This document shows, piece after piece, positions 22,501 through 35,676 of a stretch of 64,000 nucleotides of DNA; positions within the stretch are counted from its first letter, which is position 1; the number at the start of each line of letters is the position of its first letter. A program made the position numbers and the translations under genes. This DNA comes from Lathyrus oleraceus (taxonomy: Eukaryota > Streptophyta > Magnoliopsida > Fabales > Fabaceae): the NCBI RefSeq assembly GCF_024323335.1, contig NC_066579.1:354647400-354711399 (forward strand), given 5' to 3'. The notes beneath the pieces were generated by a model. The model worked only from the letters and a program-made list of their open reading frames with translations. It searched no databases and was not told the origin of the DNA.

Positions 22501-23547
22501 AAATTAATTGTTTTTGTGTATATTTTTAATTGTTTTAAAATACTTCTGACTTTTCAAAAATCATGAAATTTTTTGTCTAAGGTCCTTTGACCTTGTTTGA
22601 CCTAGAATAAATCTCTTGTACATTTATTTGGTGTTTTGAAGATATTTTAGGTTTTGACCAAACTAAATTGAATATTAATGCATTTTTAATTTGATTTTTA
22701 ATTGATTAATTATGTATAGGTTATGTTGAGCCATTTTTATTTACTTGTTTGGGCCTTGTACAAGGTTGATTTGACTTTTGTTGGATTAAAATCATTGGAT
22801 TTAGGGGATTGATGAAATGTATATTTCATCTCCCAAAATACATGAATGATTTTAATTTGATAAAGTTCCTCCCATGACCAATTTGGGTTTCTCTCATCTC
22901 CCCTCCCTCTTCATCTTCAATCTCATTATTTCCGATCCCTTTCATTGACCAATGAAATCTCCAGATCCTAAGGATAATTGGTTCATCAATAACCTTGTGT
23001 TAGATGAACCAATACAAGTATGGATGAGATAGGTCCATCCTTTGATCTTTTTTTTCTCTGTTAGTGTGTGGTATGTTTTAGGAGTTTTGTTCATTATACC
23101 AAATCTCTAACATGAATTAACACCTAAATTTTTATTGCCCGACCATAGATAGTTGTCTTCTACATAAGTCCAATTACGATTGCTTAACATAGAGCTAAAT
23201 TTGACCCTAAAGGCATATCATTCTAGTAAGTGAGATTGTAAGTCTCCCATATTTCATGGTATTATGTGGAAACATGGCCTTTCTTCCTTCCTTTGGAAGA
23301 TGTCTTGGTTCAAGGATCTATGCTTGTGAATAGATGGTTGAGTGTTCTCCAAAGAACGACTTAATCAATTGAGAAGCAAAACTCCACTAACATCTAATTA
23401 ACTTTGACTAACACTAACTATTATTAACTTTGCTTTACTTTCAAGTCATTTACTTTATGCAATTTAATTTCAAGTCATTTACCATTCATTGTCATTTTCA
23501 TTTCATTTAACTTGTTTATGTTTATGTCATTTTCACTTTGCTCATTT
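19540..23547 (+). repeat. array unit 3
   Basis: Private changes include GTGTGTCTTC near 20570, TTTCCAGGC near 20611 and GTTTAAAAGAGC near 21138. It shares GAGATAGTTCAC (near 20440) and CCGACCATAG (near 23140) with unit 4. The LTR start is at 20147. Confidence 0.95.
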
Positions 23548-26500
23548 ACTTTGTGCACTTTTTCTTTTAAAACTTTTCCTCAAAGTTTAGACATGAGTCA
23601 TTCCCATAGTTGATATGTAATTCTCCTATCCCCATAGTATTGATGATAATTCTTTTACACCTAAGAGAGATAGTGGTATACTTGTTTATATTTATCCAAG
23701 TTGGAGTCCTCCGTGGTGATGCAAAGTTCATATACTTGTGGGTGGCTAGTTGAGTGTTCTCCTTAAAATAAATAAAAATTATTTTCATTAAAAATGAATC
23801 AAAACAAACATATTTATTATTTTTGCCATGAACTACGAGGTTTTAATCCTCCATTACGCTTTTTGGGTACATAGGCACGATCCTTAGGAAGTCTTGGCAA
23901 ACACAAAAACTATTAAAAAAAACATTTTCTTCTCATCTCCCCAATCGTTTGCAAATAACACTATTTTTAACCCAAAATGCACAGATATCCAAAGAGGTTC
24001 CTATAGAGTACTATATATGTTTAGGGTGCTAGTACCTCCCCTTTGCATAACCAACCCCCGAACCCTTATCTCGGTTTTTATTAGTTTTTTTAACTTCTTT
24101 GGGTTTTGTTTGTTCTTTTTCCCTTTCCTTTGGAAATATTAAAAGGGGGTGGCTGTAAGACCCCAATTTTGACCCTAAGATCCCTCATGTTATCTCATCA
24201 TATGCATTAGCATTGGGATCACACCCTGGCATCCTCCTTACCCCTCATTCATTGGGTTTGCATTGGGAGAGATCACCAAGCACATTTTGATTGTATCATA
24301 CTTTTTCTTTAATTATTTACTAACCAAAATACCAAAAATATGTCAAGGTATAGTTTGTTGCTTTTGTAGGTAGTGTGTATGCTCACCTATGCTATATTAA
24401 GCTCATATCTAGGGTTTAATACCCTAAATGCAAGGATTTCAATCAAGAGATAGTTCACATTGACTATAGACATCGTATATGGATCCCCATGGTCTTCACA
24501 TATCATTTTGATCAAGAGTTCATCAAGAGTTTGAAGTTTATTAGCCTTGGAAACCCTAATTCATTCGGGTGTCTTGTGTGACTTCTTCAACAAGTTTCTT
24601 CATCAATTAATCAAATATTTCAAGGCATAATTCATATCACATAATATTATGCATATATGATCCTCCATGAGTCCCAAAAATCAAGAGAATGTCAAGCTAG
24701 CAAGATGGTTCATGGTGGTTGACCAGAGAAGTTAACTAGTCAAAACTAGGGTTCCCTAGACCCTATCTCCTACAATTTTTGTCATATGAAAATGATTCCA
24801 AGTGCAAAGTTACTCAAAATGACATTACAAACAACTTTCATGTTGAATTCAAGAGCTAAGTTTGCTTTGAAAGTCATTTTTATGCTGAAAGATTATAGGT
24901 CGTTTTGTCTGAACCGTAGATAGGAGGTCAACTTACCAAGATCATAACTTGCTAAATTGTTATGAGATGAAAGCAATTAAAATTTCATGATCAAATACAA
25001 CTTGGAAATGCATGTGCCATGAGGAAAGATTATAGGTCATTTTGGGCCATTACCATTGAACAAGTGATTTTCCTCAACTTCTAAAATGCATAACACCTTC
25101 ATACCAAATCCAAATGAGGTCAAATTGGTGAAAACATTGATGAAGTTTGAAAGAGCTACAACCTTGCTGAAGGAACTTTTTGCATTTGAAATAGAAAAGT
25201 GTTCAACATGAAAGTCGTTCCCCTTGATTTTCCAAACTTCCACCTCACAATTCATCATGATCCAAGCTTCAAATAGAAAAGTGTTCAACATGAAAGTCGT
25301 TCCCCTTGATCTCACCTTTCCAAAAAGTCCAATATCATATCATTTGAATAAAAATTGAAGGACTTGTGTATGGGTGCAATGTGTGGTACCATTTGGAAGA
25401 ATTTCATGATCAAACTCATTCCAACTTTGCATGGCTTAATGCAACACTTTCAACATGACCTATGCACGACTTTGCACCTTTGCAAATGATTGTTTGGGCT
25501 TTGCACACGCCCATACTAGCTCATGAAGGAACTTTCTATTTTTGAACATTTGAAAGAAAGTGTGTGAAAAGCATATGCAGTTGCTATAAGTAGAGAATCA
25601 TTGTGATTAGAACTCCATCAATACCTTGCCCAAGATTTTCCAGACCAATCCAAACCCTCCATTCCATAGAATTTTTGAAGATTTCTTTTGAAATCGAGCT
25701 TGAACTTCATCTTCTGTTTGGAAGTTCAAACTCCAAAAATCCACTTCCCTTTTCATCTCAATTGGTTTCTGCAAGCAAGAGGAAGAGAAAGCAAGCAAAT
25801 CCAGGTCAAGATCAAGTAAATTTGAAGCAACTCGAAGGTGATTTTTTATAAACTTCATCTCTTCGATTCTCTCTCAATTCTTCATCATTCTTTGTGATTT
25901 TTGGTTCTCTAAAGTCCTACCAATGTAGGCAACAAGATTTAGTTGCTTTGAGGTCAAATCAAAGCAACTCAGTTCATGATCCTCAAAATTCAAATCCCTG
26001 TATCTTTTTATATACTTGGAATTGGAGAAAATTGAGGCCAAATTCGAGCTTCTGAGCTTTTTTTCTTTGAATCCATGTCTTTGTTTTGTATTTTGGTGAG
26101 GGTTGATGGTGGACCAGTCCGGTGAGGTCCACCGGAGAAGAAGACCGGAGCCCTAGCTTCGGTGGTGTGTTGTCACGCCTCTCAACCATCGTATCTTGTT
26201 TAATTGTTTTAATCATAGTCATTGGTTTTAATTATCATTGTTGCAGCGTGTTGACTAGGGTGTACCATGGATGACACACGTGCAGCCATCAGATCTACCA
26301 CCTCAATTAATGAGGGAGATCTGATGCCTTTGTTTTTTTTTTCATTTTAATTTCTGATTTTATGTTTAATCCATTTATTTTGTTTAATTCATAATAATTT
26401 CATTTTTAATCCAAAAAAAATGGGACTTTCACCAAAAATCTTTAAATATTTTCCTATTTCATTTTCGGAATAAAAATTATTTTTTGGATTAATTTTGATA

Positions 26501-27555
26501 TTTTTCACAAATTAATTGTTTTTGTGTATATTTTTAATTGTTTTAAAATACTTCTGACTTTTCAAAAATCATGAAATTTTTTGTCTAAGGTCCTTTGACC
26601 TTGTTTGACCTAGAATAAATCTCTTGTACATTTATTTGGTGTTTTGAAGATATTTTAGGTTTTGACCAAACTAAATTGAATATTAATGCATTTTTAATTT
26701 GATTTTTAATTGATTAATTATGTATAGGTTATGTTGAGCCATTTTTATTTACTTGTTTGGGCCTTGTACAAGGTTGATTTGACTTTTGTTGGATTAAAAT
26801 CATTGGATTTAGGGGATTGATGAAATGTATATTTCATCTCCCAAAATACATGAATGATTTTAATTTGATAAAGTTCCTCCCATGACCAATTTGGGTTTCT
26901 CTCATCTCCCCTCCCTCTTCATCTTCAATCTCATTATTTCCGATCCCTTTCATTGACCAATGAAATCTCCAGATCCTAAGGATAATTGGTTCATCAATAA
27001 CCTTGTGTTAGATGAACCAATACAAGTATGGATGAGATAGGTCCATCCTTTGATCTTTTTTTTCTCTGTTAGTGTGTGGTATGTTTTAGGAGTTTTGTTC
27101 ATTATACCAAATCTCTAACATGAATTAACACCTAAATTTTTATTGCCCGACCATAGATAGTTGTCTTCTACATAAGTCCAATTACGATTGCTTAACATAG
27201 AGCTAAATTTGACCCTAAAGGCATATCATTCTAGTAAGTGAGATTGTAAGTCTCCCATATTTCATGGTATTATGTGGAAACATGGCCTTTCTTCCTTCCT
27301 TTGGAAGATGTCTTGGTTCAAGGATCTATGCTTGTGAATAGATGGTTGAGTGTTCTCCAAAGAACGACTTAATCAATTGAGAAGCAAAACTCCACTAACA
27401 TCTAATTAACTTTGACTAACACTAACTATTATTAACTTTGCTTTACTTTCAAGTCATTTACTTTATGCAATTTAATTTCAAGTCATTTACCATTCATTGT
27501 CATTTTCATTTCATTTAACTTGTTTATGTTTATGTCATTTTCACTTTGCTCATTT
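23548..27555 (+). repeat. array unit 4
   Basis: Shares GAGATAGTTCAC and CCGACCATAG with unit 3 and has a shorter T run near 24085. The LTR start is at 24154. Confidence 0.95.
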
Positions 27556-30500
27556 ACTTTGTGCACTTTTTCTTTTAAAACTTTTCCTCAAAGTTTAGAC
27601 ATGAGTCATTCCCATAGTTGATATGTAATTCTCCTATCCCCATAGTATTGATGATAATTCTTTTACACCTAAGAGAGATAGTGGTATACTTGTTTATATT
27701 TATCCAAGTTGGAGTCCTCCGTGGTGATGCAAAGTTCATATACTTGTGGGTGGCTAGTTGAGTGTTCTCCTTAAAATAAATAAAAATTATTTTCATTAAA
27801 AATGAATCAAAACAAACATATTTATTATTTTTGCCATGAACTACGAGGTTTTAATCCTCCATTACGCTTTTTGGGTACATAGGCACGATCCTTAGGAAGT
27901 CTTGGCAAACACAAAAACTATTAAAAAAAACATTTTCTTCTCATCTCCCCAATCGTTTGCAAATAACACTATTTTTAACCCAAAATGCACAGATATCCAA
28001 AGAGGTTCCTATAGAGTACTATATATGTTTAGGGTGCTAGTACCTCCCCTTTGCATAACCAACCCCCGAACCCTTATCTCGGTTTTTATTAGTTTTTTTT
28101 AACTTCTTTGGGTTTTGTTTGTTCTTTTTCCCTTTCCTTTGGAAATATTAAAAGGGGGTGGCTGTAAGACCCCAATTTTGACCCTAAGATCCCTCATGTT
28201 ATCTCATCATATGCATTAGCATTGGGATCACACCCTGGCATCCTCCTTACCCCTCATTCATTGGGTTTGCATTGGGAGAGATCACCAAGCACATTTTGAT
28301 TGTATCATACTTTTTCTTTAATTATTTACTAACCAAAATACCAAAAATATGTCAAGGTATAGTTTGTTGCTTTTGTAGGTAGTGTGTATGCTCACCTATG
28401 CTATATTAAGCTCATATCTAGGGTTTAATACCCTAAATGCAAGGATTTCAATCAAGAGATGGTTCACATTGACTATAGACATCGTATATGGATCCCCATG
28501 GTCTTCACATATCATTTTGATCAAGAGTTCATCAAGAGTTTGAAGTTTATTAGCCTTGGAAACCCTAATTCATTCGGGTGTCTTGTGTGACTTCTTCAAC
28601 AAGTTTCTTCATCAATTAATCAAATATTTCAAGGCATAATTCATATCACATAATATTATGCATATATGATCCTCCATGAGTCCCAAAAATCAAGAGAATG
28701 TCAAGCTAGCAAGATGGTTCATGGTGGTTGACCAGAGAAGTTAACTAGTCAAAACTAGGGTTCCCTAGACCCTATCTCCTACAATTTTTGTCATATGAAA
28801 ATGATTCCAAGTGCAAAGTTACTCAAAATGACATTACAAACAACTTTCATGTTGAATTCAAGAGCTAAGTTTGCTTTGAAAGTCATTTTTATGCTGAAAG
28901 ATTATAGGTCGTTTTGTCTGAACCGTAGATAGGAGGTCAACTTACCAAGATCATAACTTGCTAAATTGTTATGAGATGAAAGCAATTAAAATTTTATGAT
29001 CAAATACAACTTGGAAATGCATGTGCCATGAGGAAAGATTATAGGTCATTTTGGGCCATTACCATTGAACAAGTGATTTTCCTCAACTTCTAAAATGCAT
29101 AACACCTTCATACCAAATCCAAATGAGGTCAAATTGGTGAAAACATTGATGAAGTTTGAAAGAGCTACAACCTTGCTGAAGGAACTTTTTGCATTTGAAA
29201 TAGAAAAGTGTTCAACATGAAAGTCGTTCCCCTTGATTTTCCAAACTTCCACCTCACAATTCATCATGATCCAAGCTTCAAATAGAAAAGTGTTCAACAT
29301 GAAAGTCGTTCCCCTTGATCTCACCTTTCCAAAAAGTCCAATATCATATCATTTGAATAAAAATTGAAGGACTTGTGTATGGGTGCAATGTGTGGTACCA
29401 TTTGGAAGAATTTCATGATCAAACTCATTCCAACTTTGCATGGCTTAATGCAACACTTTCAACATGACCTATGCACGACTTTGCACCTTTGCAAATGATT
29501 GTTTGGGCTTTGCACACGCCCATACTAGCTCATGAAGGAACTTTCTATTTTTGAACATTTGAAAGAAAGTGTGTGAAAAGCATATGCAGTTGCTATAAGT
29601 AGAGAATCATTGTGATTAGAACTCCATCAATACCTTGCCCAAGATTTTCCAGACCAATCCAAACCCTCCATTCCATAGAATTTTTGAAGATTTCTTTTGA
29701 AATCGAGCTTGAACTTCATCTTCTGTTTGGAAGTTCAAACTCCAAAAATCCACTTCCCTTTTCATCTCAATTGGTTTCTGCAAGCAAGAGGAAGAGAAAG
29801 CAAGCAAATCCAGGTCAAGATCAAGTAAATTTGAAGCAACTCGAAGGTGATTTTTTATAAACTTCATCTCTTCGATTCTCTCTCAATTCTTCATCATTCT
29901 TTGTGATTTTTGGTTCTCTAAAGTCCTACCAATGTAGGCAACAAGATTTAGTTGCTTTGAGGTCAAATCAAAGCAACTCAGTTCATGATCCTCAAAATTC
30001 AAATCCCTGTATCTTTTTATATACTTGGAATTGGAGAAAATTGAGGCCAAATTCGAGCTTCTGAGCTTTTTTTCTTTGAATCCATGTCTTTGTTTTGTAT
30101 TTTGGTGAGGGTTGATGGTGGACCAGTCCGGTGAGGTCCACCGGAGAAGAAGACCGGAGCCCTAGCTTCGGTGGTGTGTTGTCACGCCTCTCAACCATCG
30201 TATCTTGTTTAATTGTTTTAATCATAGTCATTGGTTTTAATTATCATTGTTGCAGCGTGTTGACTAGGGTGTACCATGGATGACACACGTGCAGCCATCA
30301 GATCTACCACCTCAATTAATGAGGGAGATCTGATGCCTTTGTTTTTTTTTTTATTTTAATTTCTGATTTTATGTTTAATCCATTTATTTTGTTTATAATT
30401 TCATTTTTAATCCAAAAAAAATGGGACTTTCACCAAAAATCTTTAAATATTTTCCTATTTCATTTTCGGAATAAAAATTATTTTTTGGATTAATTTTGAT

Positions 30501-31556
30501 ATTTTTCACAAATTAATTGTTTTTGTGTATATTTTTAATTGTTTTAAAATACTTCTGACTTTTCAAAAATCATGAAATTTTTTGTCTAAGGTCCTTTGAC
30601 CTTGTTTGACCTAGAATAAATCTCTTGTACATTTATTTGGTGTTTTGAAGATATTTTAGGTTTTGACCAAACTAAATTGAATATTAATGCATTTTTAATT
30701 TGATTTTTAATTGATTAATTGTGTATAGGTTATGTTGAGCCATTTTTATTTACTTGTTTGGGCCTTGTTCAAGGTTGATTTGACTTTTGTTGGATTAAAA
30801 TCATTGGATTTAGGGGATTGATGAAATGTATATTTCATCTCCCAAAATACATGAATGATTTTAATTTGATAAAGTTCCTCCCATGACCAATTTGGGTTTC
30901 TCTCATCTCCCCTCCCTCTTCATCTTCAATCTCATTCTTTCCGATCCCTTTCATTGACCAATGAAATCTCAAGATCCTAAGGATAATTGGTTCATCAATA
31001 ACCTTGTGTTAGATGAACCAATACAAGTATGGATGAGATAGGTCCATCCTTTGATCTTTTTTTTCTCTGTTAGTGTGTGGTATGTTTTAGGAGTTTTGTT
31101 CATTATACCAAATCTCTAACATGCATTAGCACCTAAATTTTTATTGCCCGACCTTAGATAGTTGTCTTCTACATAAGTCCAATTACGATTGCTTAACATA
31201 GAGCTAAATTTGACCCTAAAGGCATATCATTCTAGTAAGTGAGATTGTAAGTCTCCCATATTTCATGGTATTATGTGGAAACATGGCCTTTCTTCCTTCC
31301 TTTGGAAGATGTCTTGGTTCAAGGATCTATGCTTGTGAATAGATGGTTGAGTGTTCTCCAAAGAACGACTTAATCAATTGAGAAGCAAAACTCCACTAAC
31401 ATCTAATTAACTTTGACTAACACTAACTATTATTAACTTTGCTTTACTTTCAAGTCATTTACTTTATGCAATTTAATTTCAAGTCATTTACCATTCATTG
31501 TCATTTTCATTTCATTTAACTTGTTTATGTTTATGTCATTTTCACTTTGCTCATTT
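27556..31556 (+). repeat. array unit 5
   Basis: The shortest unit, with an ~8-bp loss near 30391. Private changes include AATTTTATGATC near 28991, TTGTGTATAGG near 30719 and ATCTCAAGATCC near 30966. Its last third carries the unit 1 states TTGTTCAAGG, TCATTCTTTCC and CATGCATTAGC. The LTR start is at 28163. Confidence 0.95.
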
Positions 31557-32072
31557 GAGCCTTATATTGTATTTGTATATATTTGTTTGTGTATTTTGTT
31601 TGTGCTTATGGTCTTAGGACCTTAAAATACTTAATAAACAACAAAAAACCTAAAATAATGTTTGTATGGACTGTTGGGTTTGATCTGAACTTTTGGACTT
31701 AGGATTAGGCAACATTCCATATGCAAAAAGACTTGGCCAATGCTAACATTTCTGAGACCAAGTTATTGTAATTTGAGCTTTCATCTGATGCAAGTATTAG
31801 ATCCACTTGAATTCATCTGCTACATTGTCTTGATGATACTGTTATTTTGATATCATGCCTAATACCTTATTTTGAGCAAAATCAAGGAGTATTTCATCTG
31901 GTACATGAGAAGATAAAGGAAGACTGTTAGCTATGGATTTGCTTTATTGGATGTGGCCATATGTATTTGATGCCTTGCTCTTGATATTGCTAATTACTTG
32001 TGGATATTTTCTTGATTCAAAGTCCAGAGGGAAAGTGGGTTTTCTATATGACATTCTTGTCTGTTGGATTGC
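31557..32072 (+). repeat. Ogre-type LTR interior, right flank of the array
   Basis: From GAGCCTTATATTG onward the sequence resembles the interior of LTR D read from the other strand around 34850-34960 (TTGAGCATATTATTGTG, then GTGCTTGT and TAGGACCTTA). It is the natural continuation of the LTR beyond the array breakpoint. Further right the relation fades. No gene seen. Confidence 0.5.
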
Positions 32073-32629
32073 ATCCCATTTGGCCCTAATATCCCTCATG
32101 TAATCTCATCATATGCATAGCATTGGGATCATACCTTGGGAGAGATCACCAAGCACAATGTGATTGTATCATACTTATATATTATAATTTTACTAACCAA
32201 AATACCAAAAATATATCTTTGCTTTTGCCTAACTCTTTTGTAGGTAGGGCATGATCCCCATTGATCTATCAAGTTCACATCTAGGGTTTAAGACCCTCAT
32301 GGCTAAGAGCACAACCAAGGATTGATCCACAATGTCTCTAAGCATCATATATGAATCCCAATGATCTTTACATGTTATTTTGATCAATATTTCTTCAAGA
32401 GTTTGGAGTTGGTTTTCCTTGGAAATCCTAGTTTGTCTAGGTATCTTGAGTAACTTCTTCAACAAGCTTCCTCATCAATTGATCAAATTTCTCAAGGGAC
32501 ACCTCAAATTTCATAATCTTATACATATATGATCTACCATGAGCCTAAAAAGTCAAGAGAATTGCAAGTTAGCAAGTTGGTTGATGGTGGTTGGCCTGAT
32601 GAATTCATCTGATCAAAATTGGGTCTCCC
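32073..32629 (+). repeat. Ogre-type LTR 5' fragment
   Basis: TGGCCCTAATATCCCTCATG, then CATCATATGCATAGCATTGG and GGGAGAGATCACCAAGCACA, follow the start of the array LTR (12145 onward) with substitutions and small deletions, as far as the GATCAAAATTGGGTCTCC stretch. It then meets a Ty1/copia fragment. Confidence 0.75.
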
Positions 32630-32963
32630 TCAGGGAGTCAAGTATTTCTTTAGTTGTTTCCTTGTTGGTGATCTTTTCATATTCATTGTAGGAAATAGCA
32701 TTGGGTAGTATCGTTCTGACTTTGTGATGGTTTTTGAATTCACGCTTCTGATCATCTGACATTCTGCTTCTGGGAATAGCAACGTCAGTGTCTGTCACAG
32801 GTGGTGTGTAGCCAATTGTGACAATATCCCATAGATCAGCGTCATAGCCCAGAAAGAAACTTTCAATTCTGTCTTTCCAATAATCAAATTTTTCTCCATC
32901 AAAGATTGGAGGTTTAGCATTGTAACTATCTCTTTCATTGGTGTTGGCCATAGTTTTTCTCAC
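32630..32963 (-). pseudogene. gag: Ty1/copia Gag amino-terminal fragment
   Basis: About 110 codons are open. The likely start is the ATG at 32951 (MANTNERDSYNAKPP), because the upstream in-frame ATG reads into leader sequence. The stretch FDGEKFDYWKDRIESFFLG, then LWDIV and later KEILDSLRE, is the amino-terminal part of the copia-type gag domain. The frame is cut at about 32630 by the Ogre LTR fragment. It lies 60 bp inside a tRNA-Met-type primer site, which confirms the element type. No protease or polymerase is present, so it is a 5'-end remnant. Confidence 0.8.
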
Positions 32964-33011
32964 GCTGGATCTCTCTACACTGTTAAGTGTTAGATTAGAA
33001 AATCAATAACA

Positions 33012-33031
33012 GATCCCAAGCTCTGATACCA
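33012..33031 (-). promoter_or_regulatory. Ty1/copia primer-binding site (initiator tRNA-Met type)
   Basis: The minus strand reads TGGTATCAGAGCTTGGGATC, starting with the classic TGGTATCAGAGC complement of initiator tRNA-Met, two bases from the LTR end. Confidence 0.9.
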
Positions 33032-33033
33032 AT

Positions 33034-33515
33034 TGAAGGTTGAGAAAAACAAGAAAGGGGGTTTGAATTGTTTTGGAAATAAAAACTTTTTCATAAATCA
33101 GACACACACAAAATAAAAAGGAAATGACACAGAATTTTATACTGGTTCGCTTGAAATTCAAAGCTACTCCAGTCCATCCGACCAAGGTGATTTTGCCTTC
33201 AAAAAGGACTTAATCCATTAATCTTGAAAGATTACACAACCAAACGTCTAAGAGAATAATCTCTCAGCGCTCTCAAGTATTCAGACTGCGCAAAGTCACT
33301 TGAGGAAGTAGTTCAAGCAAGAGTAAATTGTAATGTAAAGTGCTTCTAACAAAAAGAAAATATTACAGAATTATAAGAGCAATAGCTTTTCACGTAAGAG
33401 CAGCAGCTCGTGAAAAAATGAGAGAGGATGAGTGAGATTTCTTGTGTGTCTCATGTATGTTCTGTTGTGAAGTATTCCGTTCTTTATATAGTCGTTGTGA
33501 AGGACCGTTGGAATG
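33034..33515 (-). repeat. Ty1/copia LTR, truncated in U3
   Basis: It runs from the LTR end beside the primer site (CAACCTTCA on the minus strand) to a point just upstream of a TATA box (CTATATAAAG near 33484-33493). The rest of U3 is missing. The right end meets the terminus of an Ogre-type LTR at 33516. Confidence 0.75.
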
Positions 33516-35676
33516 TGTAGCGGGGTATTCGTTACCTTTAGATTTATTGACTAAATCAAAAGTAAATCATACAATTCGAGTCGCCACCGCACTTCTATTT
33601 ATCCAAAGGAAAGGTTAGAAAGCGAACAAAAAACGAGAAGTTTTATCAAATCAAAAACTAATAAAAATGTCAAAGATCTGGGTAAGGGGGTTGGTTATGC
33701 AATGGGAAGGTTTTAAGCACCCAAAACATCATTAGTACTCTAAGGGAGCCCTTTTTACAAATGTTGTAAGGTAGGTTGGTATTTGTGAAAATATTTGTGC
33801 AAACATGATTGGGGAGATGAGAAAAGAATATACAAATTATTTACAATTTTGTGTTTGAATGGATAAATCCATTGCCTACGTACCATCTTAAAAAGGTAGG
33901 ATCAAAACCTCGTAGTTCGGGGTAAAAATCTCAAAAGAAGGTTGGCGAATTGATTGGTCAAAAGCCTTAAGGTCTTTTGTTATCAAAGGGAGAAAACTCA
34001 ACCTAAACCACAAATCCACCATGTGAGGAGAGCTTCAACATGATAGTGAGGGGTTAACCCTATAATAAGCATGGAAGATTTATAGTCCATCACTAAGGAT
34101 ATAGGTGAGTATTATATCAACCTCTAGGATAACTCAAACCTAATAGCTAATGTTTATGAAAAGCTTTAACACAAATGGTCATTGGAACCAAAAAAAAAAA
34201 TTGATTGAGTTGGATTTACAAATGATAAGTATTCACAAAGTAAGGTCAAAGTTGACTTAAGATTCAATTCAAAATAAGTGTTATGAAAAGAGTTTGAAAA
34301 AATCAAAGGCATAGTGCCTAGGTTTCTAATTTTGAAAATAATGTTAATGTTTGCACAAAAAGTTCGGCTTGGGTTAGAGTGGAGAGAAGAAGAGAAAGGC
34401 TAGGTCCTAAACATGCAAAGATGAGGGAAGAGAAATAAAACCACTTGGAGTTACCTTCTTGAGATCATAATGATGATCCAAGTTGCTCCCTTTCCTTTGG
34501 AATTAGCAAGCAATAAGCAAATAACTCAAGCAATCAAGCAAATATTCAATCAAGCTCCTAGGAATCTTCCAATTGGCTTTTGTATCTCTCATTTTGGATG
34601 CTCATGACAATAGTCCTTTTAAGTAGCTAAAGTTTGGGATCCCTAACACACAAGAACACACAAATAAAAAAGTTCCATAATGCAATAGAAAGAATGGACA
34701 AGAGTGAGTTTAGAATTAGGATCCTTTCAATGTCTTCTTCAATATTAAGCATTCTAAAGGCAAGGCCTAGTTACTCTTTGACAATTTTAGCATTCTAAAG
34801 GCATGAGGCCTAATTGCTCTTCAAACTCCATTAGCATAGGTAAGGTCCTAAAATCTAAGTCCTTTCTCTATTTGCATTGGATTCACACAAACAAAAACAA
34901 TACAAGCACAAAGCAATAATATATACACAATAATATGCTCAAGTGAGCAAAAGGAAAATTGCATTAACATAAACATGAGCTCAAGTGAGCAAAGGGCAAA
35001 GACAAATGAATTAACGAGCAAGAAATTAAATTGCATTAAAGTAAATTGCAAGAATTAAATGCTTGAATTAAAAGTTAGTGATTAGTAGTTAGTGTTAGTG
35101 TGCCATAAGGAAATTTAGCGCTATGTTAAGCAATCGTAAGTGGACTGGTGTAGTAGTCACACCTATCTGAGGCCGGTCAATAAAAACTATAGGCAACTAA
35201 CACAAGTTAGAGATTATGACTAGTAAGCCAAGCTCCTACAACTTGCCATGCCAAAAGAAAAGAAGAATGATCTTGTATGGATTTAGGTTTTTTGCTTGAC
35301 CAAGAAGCAACCTATCTCTAATGCAAAGCAATTCACTTGATCTTTGATCAAGATTAATTTGATTTGGATCAAAGAAGGTTAAGCCCCTCATATGTCAAGG
35401 CTAACCACCAATCATTAACTCATTGATCAAAAAGAGAAAAAAAATGGAATGTACATAATTCAAATTCAAATGACATAAGCAAAACACATTGACCAATCAT
35501 GAATGGGATCAACATCAATCAATGGTAAACATAAGTGAGATGAAGCTTATAAGTCAAGAAACAATAAAAATATTTTTGGTATTTTTTGGAATTAAAATAA
35601 TACTTGAATTAAAATAAACAAATAAAGGTCAAATTTCAAATCCCATTCAAATCAACTTGGAAAAGTCCAATTGGAT
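33516..35676 (-). repeat. Ogre-type LTR D, left (3') part
   Basis: On the minus strand it ends CCGCTACA at 33516, the same terminus as LTR C at 52635, and shares CGAGTCGCCACCGCAC, GATCTGGGTAAGGGGGT and many later blocks with it. Element B interrupts it at 35676. The LTR resumes at 61843 after one copy of the 5-bp duplication. It is non-coding; a 67-codon frame here has no support. Confidence 0.85.
35672..35676. repeat. target-site duplication of element B, left copy
   Basis: TGGAT directly precedes the LTR terminus TGATCGCGAC and is identical to 61843-61847. Confidence 0.9.

Larger units (their letters stand above)
11520..31556 (+). repeat. tandem array of five ~4.0-kb Ogre-LTR-derived units
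   Basis: Five consecutive units of 4010, 4010, 4008, 4008 and 4001 bp are nearly identical by eye (well under 2% difference). Each contains the end part of an Ogre-type LTR joined to the start of the next LTR (GGTGGC|TGTAAGACC at 12128, 16138, 20147, 24154 and 28163). The unit-to-unit junction CTCATTT|ACTTTGTG occurs four times (15530, 19540, 23548, 27556). Outside the array both partners continue into unique LTR-like sequence, so the array is an exact integer tandem duplication. Short ORFs inside repeat identically in every unit on both strands and are not genes. Confidence 0.95.
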
